Under the pieces are notes generated by a model, which was given only the letters and a program-made list of their open reading frames with translations, had not been told where the DNA came from and searched no databases. From Leptasterias polaris (Eukaryota; Echinodermata; Asteroidea; Forcipulatida; Asteriidae): DNA of 64,000 nt. This document shows positions 25,456-37,864 of the stretch, piece by piece. The position numbers were made by a program, and so were the translations under genes. Each line of letters opens with the position of its first letter. Within the stretch, counting starts at the first letter, position 1. Location: NCBI GenBank assembly GCA_037783415.1, contig JAZGTN010000023.1, positions 2,208,501-2,272,500 on the forward strand, written 5' to 3'.

Positions 25456-25690
25456 CTAATAGTAATACGCCATCGAGATCGTAGCGCACAAATAGAGACG
25501 ATCAGTCTTAAGAGCTTTACGAAATAGAAATAAACTAACAGATTCCCTAATGAGAAGCGGAAGATTGTTCCAAATCATTGGTCCAGCCATACTGGATCCC
25601 ATTTGACCCACAATTAACTTTGTTTTCCCGGGGAACATTAAAACGAATGGTGTCAAGTGTGGACCGAAGAAAATTGGAGGAGTGTTGTAT
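25456..25690 (-). mobile_element. LINE ORF C-terminal fragment
   Basis: A minus-strand frame of 66 codons contains SMAGPMIWNNLPLLIRESVS and a following LFLFRKALKT. This is the characteristic C-terminal block of jockey/CR1/L2-type ORF2 proteins (A-GP--WN-LP, then S---FK--LK). Just upstream, LDTIRFNVPR is found in another frame, which points to a frameshift. All catalytic RT sequence is absent, so this is a dead 5'-truncated remnant. Confidence 0.8.
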
Positions 25691-26246
25691 GACAGTAATT
25701 TTGAAAGATATGTAGTTTAATTAAGTTGTTTCAGAAATCAGAAAGTACGCGACTGTATTTACTTTCTTGTAGTGCCTTTCTTGTTACTTCTTGTCGGTGC
25801 GTGTTTATATAGGAATTTACGAATGTGTTGAATTATTTAAAATGACTGATACGAAATGGTAGTCTTAAAAGATTAAGCGATCGTCCTTCCAGTCTCGCAT
25901 TCCATACACAACACTGATCGCATAAACATGAAAAACATGTTTACTAAATCTCTTACGGTATATTGTGTTTCACGTCGTATAGTGTAAGTTTCAATTTTGT
26001 TCAAACTGACCTTCCCTCGTGGTGCAACCATTGTTTTTCTCATGTTCAAATCAATGCAACCGTTAGATTGGAGAGTAGTCTGGCACCTGGTTGGTGCAAC
26101 ATACACTAGTGTTCATAATTTCTATTGTGCGCAGGATGTTAGATCGATAATTATGGTTCAGCATGATAACGGAATACCACAGTAAAAAGCATCGTACCTT
26201 ATACTAGGAAATAACTCTTACTAGTAAACTTGCGGGTACAACCATG

Positions 26247-26399
26247 TATAGATCTTCTTTGGGAGGAGTGTTGGCTCTTGAAAGAGCCGGTGTGGTCTCG
26301 ACGTTTCGAGTTGTTTACTCTGTTCATCTTCACTGTTTGAAACGTTGAGACCAAACCAGCTCTTTTCAGAGCCAACACTCCTCCCAAAAGAGATATAGG
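26247..26399. mobile_element. Foldback MITE, 63-bp arms
   Basis: Two inverted arms (26247-26309 and about 26337-26399) share TTTGGGAGGAGTGTTGGCTCT, with slight differences, and a GGTCTCGACGTTTC/GAAACGTTGAGACC block. They are separated by a 27-bp loop. Single-arm relatives occur in intron 2 of both EGF genes (55157-55214 and 60201-60257). No coding capacity is present. The recurrence of the arm elsewhere shows it is a mobile family. Confidence 0.75.
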
Positions 26400-26619
26400 T
26401 TTACTGGTTATAGTTCCTATTACCCCCACCATGCAAGCCTCAAACATCACTTAGTTCTGATATTATTTCACAATAATAAATAATAAATAAATTAGGGAGC
26501 ATGCCATTTTACGAATTGGCTTAAAAACACATTAATGTACCAATGTTATTGTATATCGTATTAATCAAAAGACATTATAATCTTCGAAGATGAATGATGA
26601 AGCATTTTATATGCAGAGG

Positions 26620-26712
26620 TTTCCTGGGGAAAAAGTCACCAGCACTCGGGTTAACATTGAACCCACGGCCGTCAGTTAGAACGCCGAGATCATCCAGCTG
26701 CGAGGTGGGCTA
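26620..26712 (-). mobile_element. tRNA-like SINE head
   Basis: On the minus strand CTCGCAGCTGGATGATCTCG resembles a tRNA A box and D arm. GGCCGTGGGTTCAATG resembles the T arm and B box at tRNA spacing. It cannot fold as a full tRNA (GGTTCAATGTT lacks the usual closing pairs), so I call it a tRNA-derived SINE head, not a tRNA gene. Confidence 0.45.
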
Positions 26713-26988
26713 TTTCGATTTCTGTAACATAGACAACTCAACGAAATCCATTAATTCTTAAATCGGAAATATAGAGCACTATTAAGTTTAAACTTTGTAT
26801 CCACGTGTTAACATGTACCATGCTCACTGCCCATGTCTAAACAATAATGCCTTCCTTCAATCGCTTGACATGACGGGGGGTGATTGTTTTGAATTCGTTT
26901 CACATCAGAGCATCAGACCCAAACGTTTTCATCAACAGCGGAATGAAAATAGGCTTCCATGTAAACAGTTTTTTCTCTGAGCTTGTTT

Positions 26989-27048
26989 CCCCCCCCACCC
27001 CCCCACCCCCCCCCCCCCCTCACCCCCCCACCCCCCCCCCCCCCCTCC
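26989..27048 (+). repeat. C-rich low-complexity tract
   Basis: About 60 bp that is almost all C, interrupted by single A and T residues. The minus strand is G-quadruplex prone. The proline-rich plus-strand frame across it is an artefact. Confidence 0.9.
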
Positions 27049-27934
27049 TTCTTCTTCGAACGATCATTCATCGCTGAATGGCCTAGCATGGATGGTCAGG
27101 AATGATGATGTCATGTTCTGGTGTAATTTCAGACTAGAGGAATGTGGGACGTGCAAAACGACGACCAACCGTAAATTTGGAACCTGCATCAACAGTTCTA
27201 TTTCTCAGATAAATGATGAGGGAACGAAATGCATTGCCGTTAAAATAACTAGACTTCAATAAGAAGAGTGGCAGACTTCTGAGTTTTGTCTGAGTACGAA
27301 ATCCGATCTAACTGATGTGCGATCGGGTGTTTAAGTGATACATGCGAAGGTAGGACCTGAGAACAAAAGCGGTCCACACAATGTAATGACTTGAAAGACA
27401 TGTGCACTTTACACACGTCCACACAGTGTTTTTTACTGTGATTGAGAATATGCTTGTTTCTTAAGTGCAAAGAACAAAGACATTTCCACAAGGCGTATGC
27501 ATCACAGAATGGTGTGGGGTGGGGTTCAGCATTGTGTATCATATGCATATTCTAACAGCATTGCAAGTCTCTTCATAATAACATTATAATTGTTACTTTA
27601 AAATTATTCGATTCGATTTGGGTTTGGTAATGCAGAAGAAACTGATACGTGTATTTTCTAAAGAAACGACCGATTGACATTTTGTACTGACGTCACATGC
27701 GGCTTCAGTGAGCTCATGATCTGCCATTTTGGTCCAAAATACATGCAAACATACGGTGAGCATGTTAACACTCACGCCTACAGCCTCAATTGCTCATTTC
27801 ACAGTAACAACACACGTGCCAAAATCAATCAAGAATTATTCTGGTTTTTCAAAACCACGTGACCTTTTTTTTAACGATACTCAAATGACACTTTTTTCCA
27901 AAACAAAAATATATATATCTAAAGTTCAGGAGAT

Positions 27935-28193
27935 CTGGGCCCAATTTAATGGCTCTGCTTATCGCCGAATTCTGCGCTTGCGATCATCATTCTCCGCTTA
28001 CCGAGCAAGCGCCGATTTCGGCGCTAGCTGTGTAAGCGTATAATGCTCAGTAATGTGGACTACGCAACGCACAAGCAAACATTCCCCGGTAACCCGTGAA
28101 ACACGCTTGACGTAAGCGCACTGCAGAATCCCCTGCTTCTATAAGCGCCGATTCTTTGTTTACGGTAAGCAGAGCCATGCAATTGGGCCCCAG
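27935..28193. mobile_element. MITE with GGGCCCAATT termini
   Basis: The left end CTGGGCCCAATTTAATGGCT and the reverse complement of the right end (CTGGGGCCCAATTGCATGGC) form inverted repeats. These extend inward through CTCTGCTTA. The interior has further internal repeats of AAGCGC/GCGCTTGCG type. The element is about 258 bp with no coding. It is related by its ends to the copy at 40326-40487. The target duplication is unclear. Confidence 0.75.
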
Positions 28194-28599
28194 TGCTCAG
28201 TTTTTCAAGAGAAGATGGGCTTTTATAAGATGAACTACTTGTGCTTGTACTTTCTAACAACGTTCAGATCTTCATAAACATTTCAGCATGTAATTTACTG
28301 GCGGTGGGGAGGGGGGACTTTAAACGAAATTGACACACAAATTTTGACCAAACTTTCAGACGGAAAGCTGAAGAAAGAGGATTCCTCTTTTAGATGATAG
28401 CTTGTTTTACTTTTTGGCAACTTTTTTTTTCTGCTATAATTTGTTTTGTATTTGTCAGTAGACATTTCAATACAAGCCTCCTTTTGGCTTCTGAAAATGC
28501 CCCCACATTGGTTTGCTACGTGTCCATTACATTATATTATTTTGATTTCTCTACTTTAATATTTTTGTTTTCATTAATTATTAATGTCCTAATCAGTTC

Positions 28600-28710
28600 T
28601 TGAATGTCTTTGATTTAAATAATTGCTCTAAATTTGTTCATTATTCTCTTTTTTTTGTTTTGTTTACCAATGTGGAAATAAATGTTGATTTGAATTGAAA
28701 AAAAACCCAA
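28600..28710 (+). mobile_element. Possible LINE 3' tail
   Basis: AATGTGGAAATAAATGTTGA followed by TTTGAATTGAAAAAAAA resembles the 3' UTR end of an L2-like LINE. A similar sequence occurs inverted near 57003-57060 in intron 1 of gene A. No protein remnant is visible upstream. Confidence 0.3.
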
Positions 28711-30245
28711 AAACCCGTGGCTTCTATTTGTATTTGATTCTCCTTTTTATTTGTATGTAATACAAATAAATACAAATGCATCACAATCGGTAATGGTCAT
28801 CTAAACATGTATCTTGTTCTTCTTAACTGTTTCTTCCACAGACAGCACTTACAGATAATTTGATCAATTCCCTGACCACACACACTTACATCATACCAAT
28901 TAGGATTCTAAATTCTTTTGAATTAGATTTATATCTAATTCAAATCAAAATTAATCATTTTTACCTTGACCTTGTCTTTCATAGCATCAAGAGAAGGTCT
29001 GTATAAAAAAAATTAATTACATTTTTTTAAATTCAGGGTCGCATTTTTATACAAGGTGAGGTTGGGACCGAAATACAAAGAGTAAATTCCATTTTAACCA
29101 GTTAGCTTGTAGATTTATGAAGCAAGATTTAGTTTACTAATTGTACACACCATTAATCATCTCGTATTTCAGCCTTAGGGGAGTTGGTACACAAAACGGT
29201 GAACAAGTAAAACACAAAAATGTCCACGATTCTCTTTGAATTGTGAATCTATTTTTAGATGAGCTTGTCACATTTTCCCCACTAAACACTTTCTGGATCC
29301 TCTCAAAGTCAGACTCGACAAATTGACCTTTCGCTAAAGGTAGTATTATGAGCCTAAACAGCGTATTAAAGCAAATGGCAATACAAAACTGAAAACAAAC
29401 AGACCGACAGATTGCATTACCAAACGGCAAAACCAAATAAATATACGATACTCTTACTATTAGTGAAGATGCAGCCGTATGAAGGCGTTGACTGAGAGGG
29501 GCATCATCGATGAGTATTGAGAAGTGGGGAAGAGGGATCTGGCTCAATTCCTTGGGGCCTCGGATCGAGATTTAATTATCCCACTATCGAACGTGATTCC
29601 AGCGGGTTTTGTACACAGACAAATTTATTGGAATTGTGATTGATCAGAATGACTATAAGAGAAACTGATCCCTTTCAACTACTTTGGTTGGTTTTATTAG
29701 ACGAAAACTAGATATACAAGAAGAGTTTCTTGAAATGAGAATCAATCCGGAGAAAGTTAAAGGTGTAGGATTGTTTGTCTTGAGGACTGCACCTTCATCA
29801 AGGTTTGTAAAATCTTGCCTTGCCTCTCATAGCTTTGGACCTCGTTTTGAATCTCACCCTTCAAACTGAAGAAGTTGTTTACCACTAATGTAATGCCATA
29901 TTATATGGGCAGTTGAGATGAACTAATCTGTCAGCCCTATTGAGGGGATGGTGGTGCAAAATATCCCCTCTCCAACCTGCCCTAAAGGTTTGGTTTGATT
30001 TTAGAATTAATTTAGCCGTTTTGTGTTTGAGACATCTACATTCTTTTGTTTTGTTTTGAAGTTAACCCCTCGCAAGTTTGCGTGTTTTCAATATTATTTA
30101 AACAACTGGCTGTTTATGTTTACTAAATTATTACATTGTACTCTTTTCATAAACTGTTAATACAGGGAACTTACAGAGGCAAACTGTGAGGGCAATTTCA
30201 GCAAGTTAAATAAAACTATTTCAATAAGTTTTCACCTGATAAACA

Positions 30246-30287
<42 letters not shown>

Positions 30288-32514
30288 TAGAGAATTATTA
30301 AATCCAAGGAAAGTGAATCCCCTCTGGTGAACTCCCAGGTTCACTTTGCAACTAAAGGCCTCCATTGATTTAAGAATAGTGCATGGCTGTCTATTACATG
30401 TATAAGTATCATATTGTATGAATATGAAATACGTCTAGCATCTAGACGACAACTTTACGATTCTTGGCACATAGTATGTTGCGGTCTCCGACCAGAGGGA
30501 TGAACAAAATCCAAAACAAAAACACAAACATTTGTATTAGTAATCCAACTACACATTGATTGATACATTGATCAACACTGACAGGGTGACTTAAATGTGT
30601 TAAATTGAATCCAAATCCATTGGAAGCCACACCATGTATGACTACTAGGTATAAACCCCTTCAATTATGTCTGTAGATGTAAATGTATGCATACACAAGT
30701 CTTTGAGTAATGCTTTGGAAAACCGAGTTGGCAAGCGTCAATGCAGTGTGTGATGCGAAGCAACACTAGTTCATGACAGGTGTCTAAATCAATGTAAGAA
30801 CCCAGCACTCCATGATTTAGTAAAGAAAACAAAATCCTGACTGCTATTTGAAGTCCCTCATTTGTTTCTTTTTCACCCAAGAGGTGACGAGCTAAATTTA
30901 GCTGAGATTAAGGTAGGGTGTGTGTTAAGTCTCACTGTTCAATCATTATAAGGCAGGAAAAACACATCCGTTAAGGGGAATGTGCATGCGACTTGGTGGG
31001 GTTATGTACCAGACACCCTGTGCATACAATCCCGACGTAATTGGTGCCAGATTAGAACGTAGTCAATCAACTCTGTTAGTAATCAATTCACGAATTAATT
31101 ACCTTTAAATTAATAGAGTCTGATTTGTCAAATCCGCAACAACGTTTCTAAATTTACTACCGTATAATGGTATTTGTTTTCTTTAAAGAATCATGAAACC
31201 GAACTTGGGCGTTGCACGAAAGAGGCTCGCTCACGTAAGTCTTGTTGAGTGCCCGGCTTATGGTCGCCCCGCCGTGATTGAGCTCGATTTTCCGGTAACA
31301 ACTTTGTTTGAAGTCTGGAATCCGACCGTGCCCTTTCCCTAATTTGTCTACTTTTGGGGGAAGGGGGGATAGGATAAACGTGGATTTTTTTCTCCAATTG
31401 AATGATCCAATTTACTGTGGAATCGAGCCTTCCAGCCAATCAACGCTTGATAGGCTCTGGCGCTATTCCACTCAACCAATCTATATTTTTAACATTAGAA
31501 CAACCATCTCATTGTCACCTGTATTTCCTGTATTCTGTGGCGACTTAAAACTAAAGTGTGTTTTGTTTGGTTCCTGTATTCCTTCGTTCTTATGTCGTAA
31601 CATTACGCTCGGTAAATCACATACAACTGCTTTAAACTTGAATTTTGTAATGTTTGATAAGTGATCAGAATGATATTGTTCCTTATCAAACAGTGTCCGT
31701 GTACGTATCAAAACAACCTTTCAAATGTCCGTAACCATTCCCTATGTTCGGTGTAATAAGAAATCACGGTGTTGAAAGTTTGACGTCACAGGTACTGCTG
31801 CAATAGAAGCATATGCCCTGGAAAAAACCAACGGACTTCAATGTACGTTTATTTCAATGGAACTTATGTTTTTCATCGAAGAAACCTTGTTCGTGGAGAA
31901 GGTGTGGCTTGGGTTTGCCTTATCTTTTAAAAAAATAAATTAGGAGGCCAATTACATGAGGCTGTTAAACAGATAATTAATTTGCTTAGCAGCAACTCAG
32001 TGTGGAACTAGTAGTAATATGCATTACGTTGGATTTCTGCTGAGAGTGGTTTTTTTCCTAAGCAGCACAAGATTTCGTTCCCGATCATGCTCTATGAAAA
32101 TTGGGCCGGGGGCATTCTCCGCTCGGTCACCTCTTCCGCCTCGTTTATCCCATCCCGGTGACGTCACGCATGAAGTGACTGCGTAAACATTATGGCATGA
32201 TTTATGAGAACATTCCCATAATGCCCCATGCATCAACGGCTTCGCGATCGAAGAACAGACGGGGAACATTTAACACGTTCTGGACGAGAACTGCTGTCAC
32301 CCAGAGGTATAGGCCTATGTCGTTTTGATATACAAAACAGATTTCTTCGTGGAGCACACCAAGCTGAACGCCTAAATGCATCAAGTGGACCGCGTGTTAG
32401 ATCTACATGGAAGTGTTACACCGAGCATTTTGTATTTATTTTTAGCTGCAGGTGATTGAGGTTTACTTAGTTCTTAGTGATTTGGATTGACTCACTCGTC
32501 TGTATATCACTTCC
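28711..32514. other. No recognisable gene
   Basis: The only long open frame is 136 codons on the minus strand (29137-29547), with hydrophobic stretches but no family I recognise. A (CT)n microsatellite sits at 30248-30285. TGACGTCA palindromes occur at 31781 and 32159. Confidence 0.45.
30248..30285 (+). repeat. (CT)n microsatellite
   Basis: About 18-19 perfect CT units. Confidence 0.95.
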
Positions 32515-32675
32515 TTCGTCACCTCCTGAGTCATCCATGTTACATGTTACATTATAAAGTGTTTCACAGTTAGGTTTACACACATGAGATAGTTTCGTCA
32601 CCTCCAACTCCAAAGTCAACCATGTTACATGTTATATTACAAAGTCATTCACAGTTAAGATAACTCATGCATGAA
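32515..32675 (+). repeat. Two direct ~80-bp copies
   Basis: Two successive copies share TTCGTCACCTCC, CCATGTTACATGTTA and TTCACAGTTA in order. They are diverged by scattered substitutions. No coding potential is seen. Confidence 0.75.
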
Positions 32676-32928
32676 CACATTTTTGAGAAAAGGCCCTGGA
32701 GAAAAAAACGCGGAGTGACATGCTTCCATAAATAGAATATTGTGATCTCAAAACTCTAAAATAATATGTAGATATATTACATAGAGACACACGGGGCTTC
32801 ACTGTTAAAAGATATGTCTTGTCTCATGATGGAAACAATGAATTGTTACGTACATTTACAATTGTTCGTGGCCAAGGGCACCCGAAAGTTGGAGATACCA
32901 TTTAAATATTAGCTAACTCGGGAATCCA

Positions 32929-33305
32929 TAACACCCATTCTAAAGGATTTGCATTGGCTACCAATACGGGCTAGAATACATTTCAAAATATCAGTGTATC
33001 CATGGCATTGCCCCTGTTTATCTTCAAAAATTAGTTCAGGAATATAAAACAGCTAGAAATCCGCGATCTTCACATAGGCCTTACGTCTGACTCCCCCAGT
33101 TATCAAAACAAAGTAGTATGGTTCCCGCTCTTCCCAAAATGCAGCAGTTCAGTTATGGAACAGTCTTCCAGAGGTTGTTAAACAGGCTGAGACATCAGAA
33201 CAAATCAAAACTCGTGTGAAAACCTTATCTGTTTACTTTGTACAACTATTGATTTTCCTTTACAGCGCATAGGGACCTCACGGTGGTATGCGCTATATAA
33301 AAATG
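32929..33305 (+). mobile_element. LINE 3' end, L2/CR1-like, degenerate
   Basis: Plus-strand translation gives ITPILKDLHWLPIRARIHFK, a typical C-terminal block of L2/CR1-like ORF2. After stops and frameshifts comes AVQLWNSLPEVVKQAET and an LFTLY end. The copy finishes with a short 3' UTR containing GCGCTATATAAAAATGG, the usual terminus of these elements. All catalytic parts are missing. This is an old, inactive, 5'-truncated insertion. Confidence 0.8.
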
Positions 33306-33994
33306 GTTTGTTATTGTTTACTATAAAATACATCGTTGTTTACAGAATTGGTAGTACTTTTATAAATTAAGGTTTTGTTTACTTCACAAAAGCCAGTCAG
33401 AAAAGGGCATCTTTGCGTTTCATTTAACTTTATCTCTCGGGGTTGTATACAAAACATTCTCAAAAAATAGTGGAAATCGTTCATATTTCTCATGCTGGAT
33501 TTTGCTTACGGTATTCCAAAATTGACGGAAAAATCAATTGCTCTTCCTCCTCCGCGGACTGCGTTCGTTTTCGTGGGCTAATCCGCAAGTCCGATCTCCT
33601 TGACCAATACCTGCCGGAGGGATCAGATTTCCGCTGGTCAGGTGGGGTGCATCTATCAATATTGATTTAATGCTATGAAAACAGAGGGGTCTGTTCTAAT
33701 TAAGTCTCCCGCGCTTATAGTCTCCCCAAGACGGCTTCAGAAGATTTTGAATGATCTTTTTTTTTCATTCGATTTTATTTCATTTTATCCAAAACCCTTA
33801 CGTGTTAGACTGTGGAGTGCGTTGTCAAGTTGGACGCCATACCCATCGGGGCTGACCCATATTGATTCTAGTTTCACGGAAGATGTCATTGAGTAAAAGT
33901 TCTTGAACAGGTGGACGTTTTTTTTTTTTTATAAAGCCTAAATTAGACCGCGTTAGGCATTTTTTGTTAAAGAACGTGGTTCGTCATCTAGAGT

Positions 33995-34343
33995 TTAAAG
34001 GTCATATGATTGGTAGAACTGACAAAATAGTCGTATAGACAGTGTTCATGTTTTGTGTGATCAACCATGAAATTAAAATCCTTTGAGAAATTGGGCTTAT
34101 TCCTCTGTATGAGTTGGAGAAGGTGGTAAAAAAAAAAACATGCAGAGTTTTCATCATGTAAACACATTGTTCTTAATTTGGGTTGTAACAACCAAAAACA
34201 GCTGTTGCTTTTTTTTCTTCTTCTGGGTTTTAATTCACACACGGTTTTCTCGAATATGACTTTGCTCACTTGCTCTAGTATGCACTTCATAATCAGTCGA
34301 TGTTGTTATCCTTTCCAAATCCAGTTTAAAACCGTACCTTTAA
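33995..34343 (-). mobile_element. TTAA-flanked MITE copy, inverted
   Basis: TTAA occurs at both ends (33995-33998 and 34340-34343). On the minus strand the order of blocks is the same as in 19050-19464: AGCTGTTTTTGGTTGTTACA, ATGTGTTTACATGATG, CACACAAAACATGAACACTG and TTTTGTCAGTTCTACCAATC. The open frames across it on both strands (100 and 80 codons) are accidental. The two copies are diverged, so this is an old family. Confidence 0.7.
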
Positions 34344-37300
34344 TTATCCGTCACATTGTCCTGAGGATGGGTTTTTGCATTTTCATACCAGTAAAAGCCA
34401 CGTGTTTGAATGGTCATTAAGAATAAAAAATAAAGATCTAAGAATTTTAGAAACAGAGGCAGTTACCAAACTGGCCTTTGTTTTCAAACCTGTTCAAGTT
34501 GCAGACGGCACTTATGTTTAACATATATTTACCCTGTTAACGTTTACGCCGGGAGCTCTCAAATTAGTCTGGTATAGACTGGTATTTAAAGAACCATCAG
34601 CTCTATCTGTCAGCACGCGGCACCACACGATGGTGGCAAGGTTAAGTGCGGGCCACACATAAATCGATCACAATCTAAATATGTAACACGTATAAACAAA
34701 TACAGTGTCAACCTCCGGAGTTGGTGTTGCTGAAAACTTGAGAGACTTCGTCAGTTTCCGCGTGGTGTGACCCCCTTGGAATTGCCAAGTGGTTATTGCC
34801 ACTATACTTGACGCAATTTAAACGCACTAGGGGATGACGGGACAACGTGACTAGTTTAGTAAGTCACCCCTGGAGGTTCCAGTCCGCGTAATTTTGCATC
34901 TAGCAAAGGCGTAATATCCCCACTTGCTTATCATAACAAATTGACCTGTTTGTTGGCAAGTATACCTTTGGGTTTTGGCTCATCAATGGCAACATCCAAG
35001 CTGACGCAGGTCACGAGCCGAGTGCATGTTGTATAACAACGGTGAGATTTTACTCAGAAAACAAACCCAACAAGGGGGGCGTGTGTGCAAAAATAAACGC
35101 ACGAAAAACACATTTCGCGGAACTGAGCTTTAAACTTCCATTAAAACTACAATTAAGACTAGAAGTGGATGGAGTTGATGCACCTGTAAACACGACATCT
35201 CAAAATGCAACCAGATACAGATTATAAAACCTTGAATTTGAATTCAAAGTTAGTCTAGAAGTACCAGTGGTCCACTCGTTATACGATCCCTATTGTACTT
35301 GGTGTTGAAATAGAAGACGGAACATGACGTCACTAGGTCCAAATTGTAACCTGCGTAGAGCGTGAATTGGTGAATTGCAACAATCTAAATTTGATAAACT
35401 TTAAGGTTTAGACCAGAAACCCAGGCTTTGTTGCGGTTTGATATTGGTTTCGAATACCACTTTGAGCCGGGTGAGTTACCCGGCCCTAAGTGTAGTCCAT
35501 CCGTAGCGCTTGATAAACTGGTTGCTTTTAATGTAACCCAAACACCATACTCAATTACATTGTGTGTCCAAATCTTTATCGCCCCAAACCCTCGTTTATT
35601 TATTTAACTATGTTGCTGGAACACGTTTATTAATAGCAACAGTCGATTCCAATTGACTTGAACTCAATTTAGTTGTTTTTGTCCAACTTGGTATATTATT
35701 TAACCACACGAGAAAAACATAAGATACGATTGCGTTCTCCTTTGTTGGTTTACTTAAATCAGTTACGTATTCGTGAAGTAAATGCAACACGATGGTGGGA
35801 TTCTCAAGTAAAGAGTAACGAAAAATTTGCAAAATATGACAAATGTGACTCCGCTGCTATGAATTATTAAATTAAGTGAAGGCCGGATTTGTCACATTGA
35901 AAACCCACACGAAATCCGATTTATTCGGTTTATTTTAACGGGATATTTTATGAACTTAATTCGATTGGTATTTCATCCCTTCATTCTATGGTTTGTTCCA
36001 AAAAAAATGCATTACAAAAAATTAAGTTATCACATGGTAGCCAATGCTTAAATCACCACGTGATAGCCAAAGCTTGTATAGACCTTTCTTTTGTTGATAA
36101 ACAAAGTGCGCCGGTTGGCATGGACGGCCGAATGTTAGCAAAACATTCAATCGTGTTAAAAAATGTTGTGACCAAGTTCAACATTTTCTGTAAAGATTCA
36201 TGAACTGAAATACCGTCAATGATTGGTTGATTTGTTTCCAACAAATTCAACACTATTTTTGAATATAGTGTAACATTGCTACAAACTATTGCTATCTGTT
36301 TTTGCTTTGCATTTATGGCTTTCCATAGTTTTCCAACTTCGGTTGGCAAAACATCTTGGACAGTGAAAAACCATTACAGTAATAATCAATAAGCATTGCA
36401 CTCAAGGAGGAGATGAAATAAAAGTACATTAGAGAAACTTGCCACTTAAAAGGGTAACAATATGAAGTAGAAAAACACACATACACGAATGAGAGGAAGT
36501 GTGCGAACAGGGAGTAGTAAAACAACAACAGGGATCGGGTGTGCAAAATTGATAAAGATTGATTTAATACGGTATCTAATTTCTTTAATGTAAAGTGCAC
36601 GGGCATTTTCTTAATTGGAATTGGGCTAAATTGAGTATGTTTATTTTATTAGGTATAACTACAAATTTATCTTTAGTCAACAGCACAGGAACAAAATGTG
36701 GATCTGGAAAATCAGTGAACTTAAAAACCTTTGTACATTATGGCTTTTACGTTTATACAATTTTTATGAATTTCTATACTATTTCTTGCGCAATCTTATT
36801 TACAAAGTCTAATGGTCAAATCCAGACTAGTCCACGATCAGTTAGAGCTAATTATGCGGGATGCTTCTAATCAACAACCTAGAGTAGGGTACGACATTGG
36901 GGCACTGCCTTCAAGTATAAATGGGACATTATGATTCAGCCTTTAAAGAAGAATTTCCACGAAAACTGTTTTTTATTCATAATTATATATATGCTTCATT
37001 ATTGTTTTGATTACGAAGGGCGCTTAGCCGCGCAACCCCCACTCCTACCCCCCAAAAAGAAGGAAACAACAGCGTTTTAAATTAAAGACGAGAAGCGTCT
37101 TGACTTTTACTGACTCTGTTCTTCGGGCCAATTACAGTATTCCTTTAAACAATTTCACATTCTTGGAAATATGCAGCAGTGACAGCCAAATTGGAAAACA
37201 TGCAGTTCATCAGTCAATGACTATAACAACTATACTCTCGCAAGTAAGTTTAGTTTCGCTCAAAATGGCAGAGTACCGTGACCGGGATTCTAACCTACAG

Positions 37301-37667
37301 TCGCATGAGTCAGTACCAGAAAGCGAATAGAGAGACAACCTACATGTTGTGCCTCCTCAAACCAGTCTCCCTTTCAAGTCGTACTCAAACCAGTTGGAAA
37401 AAAAATACCATGGACGAGTTGAGATAGTCTGTTAATTCCTAGTGTTATGGGCATTGCCAATTTGATATAGAAACGATAGAGGGTTATGATGATACCTTAT
37501 AAGGGAGCGAGGTCAGATTACGTAAAGTCATTTTCCATAAAAGGTGCTTATATTCTGAAACAATATCATATTGCAAAGTTCAAGTGTGTCATAGTAGACA
37601 AAATGAACCGTAGGAGACTGGACAGGAAGTGACAGTGCAGCAGAAATCGAGTCACTTATCAGGACTG
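34344..37667. other. No recognisable feature
   Basis: No gene identified. The longest frames are 98 codons (36053-36349, minus), 97 codons (36313-36606, minus) and 91 codons (36595-36870, plus), none with recognisable domains. One TGACGTCA palindrome lies at 35325-35332. Confidence 0.45.
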
Positions 37668-37864
37668 CACCCTAAAAACTCCCCGGTCAGAATAAGCCCG
37701 GAACCCGGGTCCCAGGTGGACCTGACCCATTCTGAGTCAGGCTGTCCCAGTAACTGGTTTAGAAAATGTGATTTTAGGTCGGAATCTGAGTAATTTTTAA
37801 GGAGAATTCCATGTCACATAGTGACCCAGATATGGGTCAAGCCCTGACCCGGGAGTTTTTACTA
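37668..37864. mobile_element. MITE with AAAAACTCCC termini
   Basis: The left end CCTAAAAACTCCCCGGTCAG and the reverse complement of the right end (TAAAAACTCCCGGGTCAG) are terminal inverted repeats. Inside, CTGACCC/GGGTCA motifs repeat in both orientations. The element is about 197 bp and noncoding. No target duplication could be fixed. Confidence 0.7.

Noticed and set aside
29137..29547. 136-codon minus-strand frame with hydrophobic stretches
   Set aside because: No recognisable domain, no splice context and no repeat homology; consistent with chance.
33443..33670. Frame ending with LPEGSDFRWSGGVHLS, vaguely like the C-terminal part of an SGNH-type hydrolase found in some retroelements
   Set aside because: Only a few residues fit, and the catalytic Asp of a D-x-x-H motif is not present.
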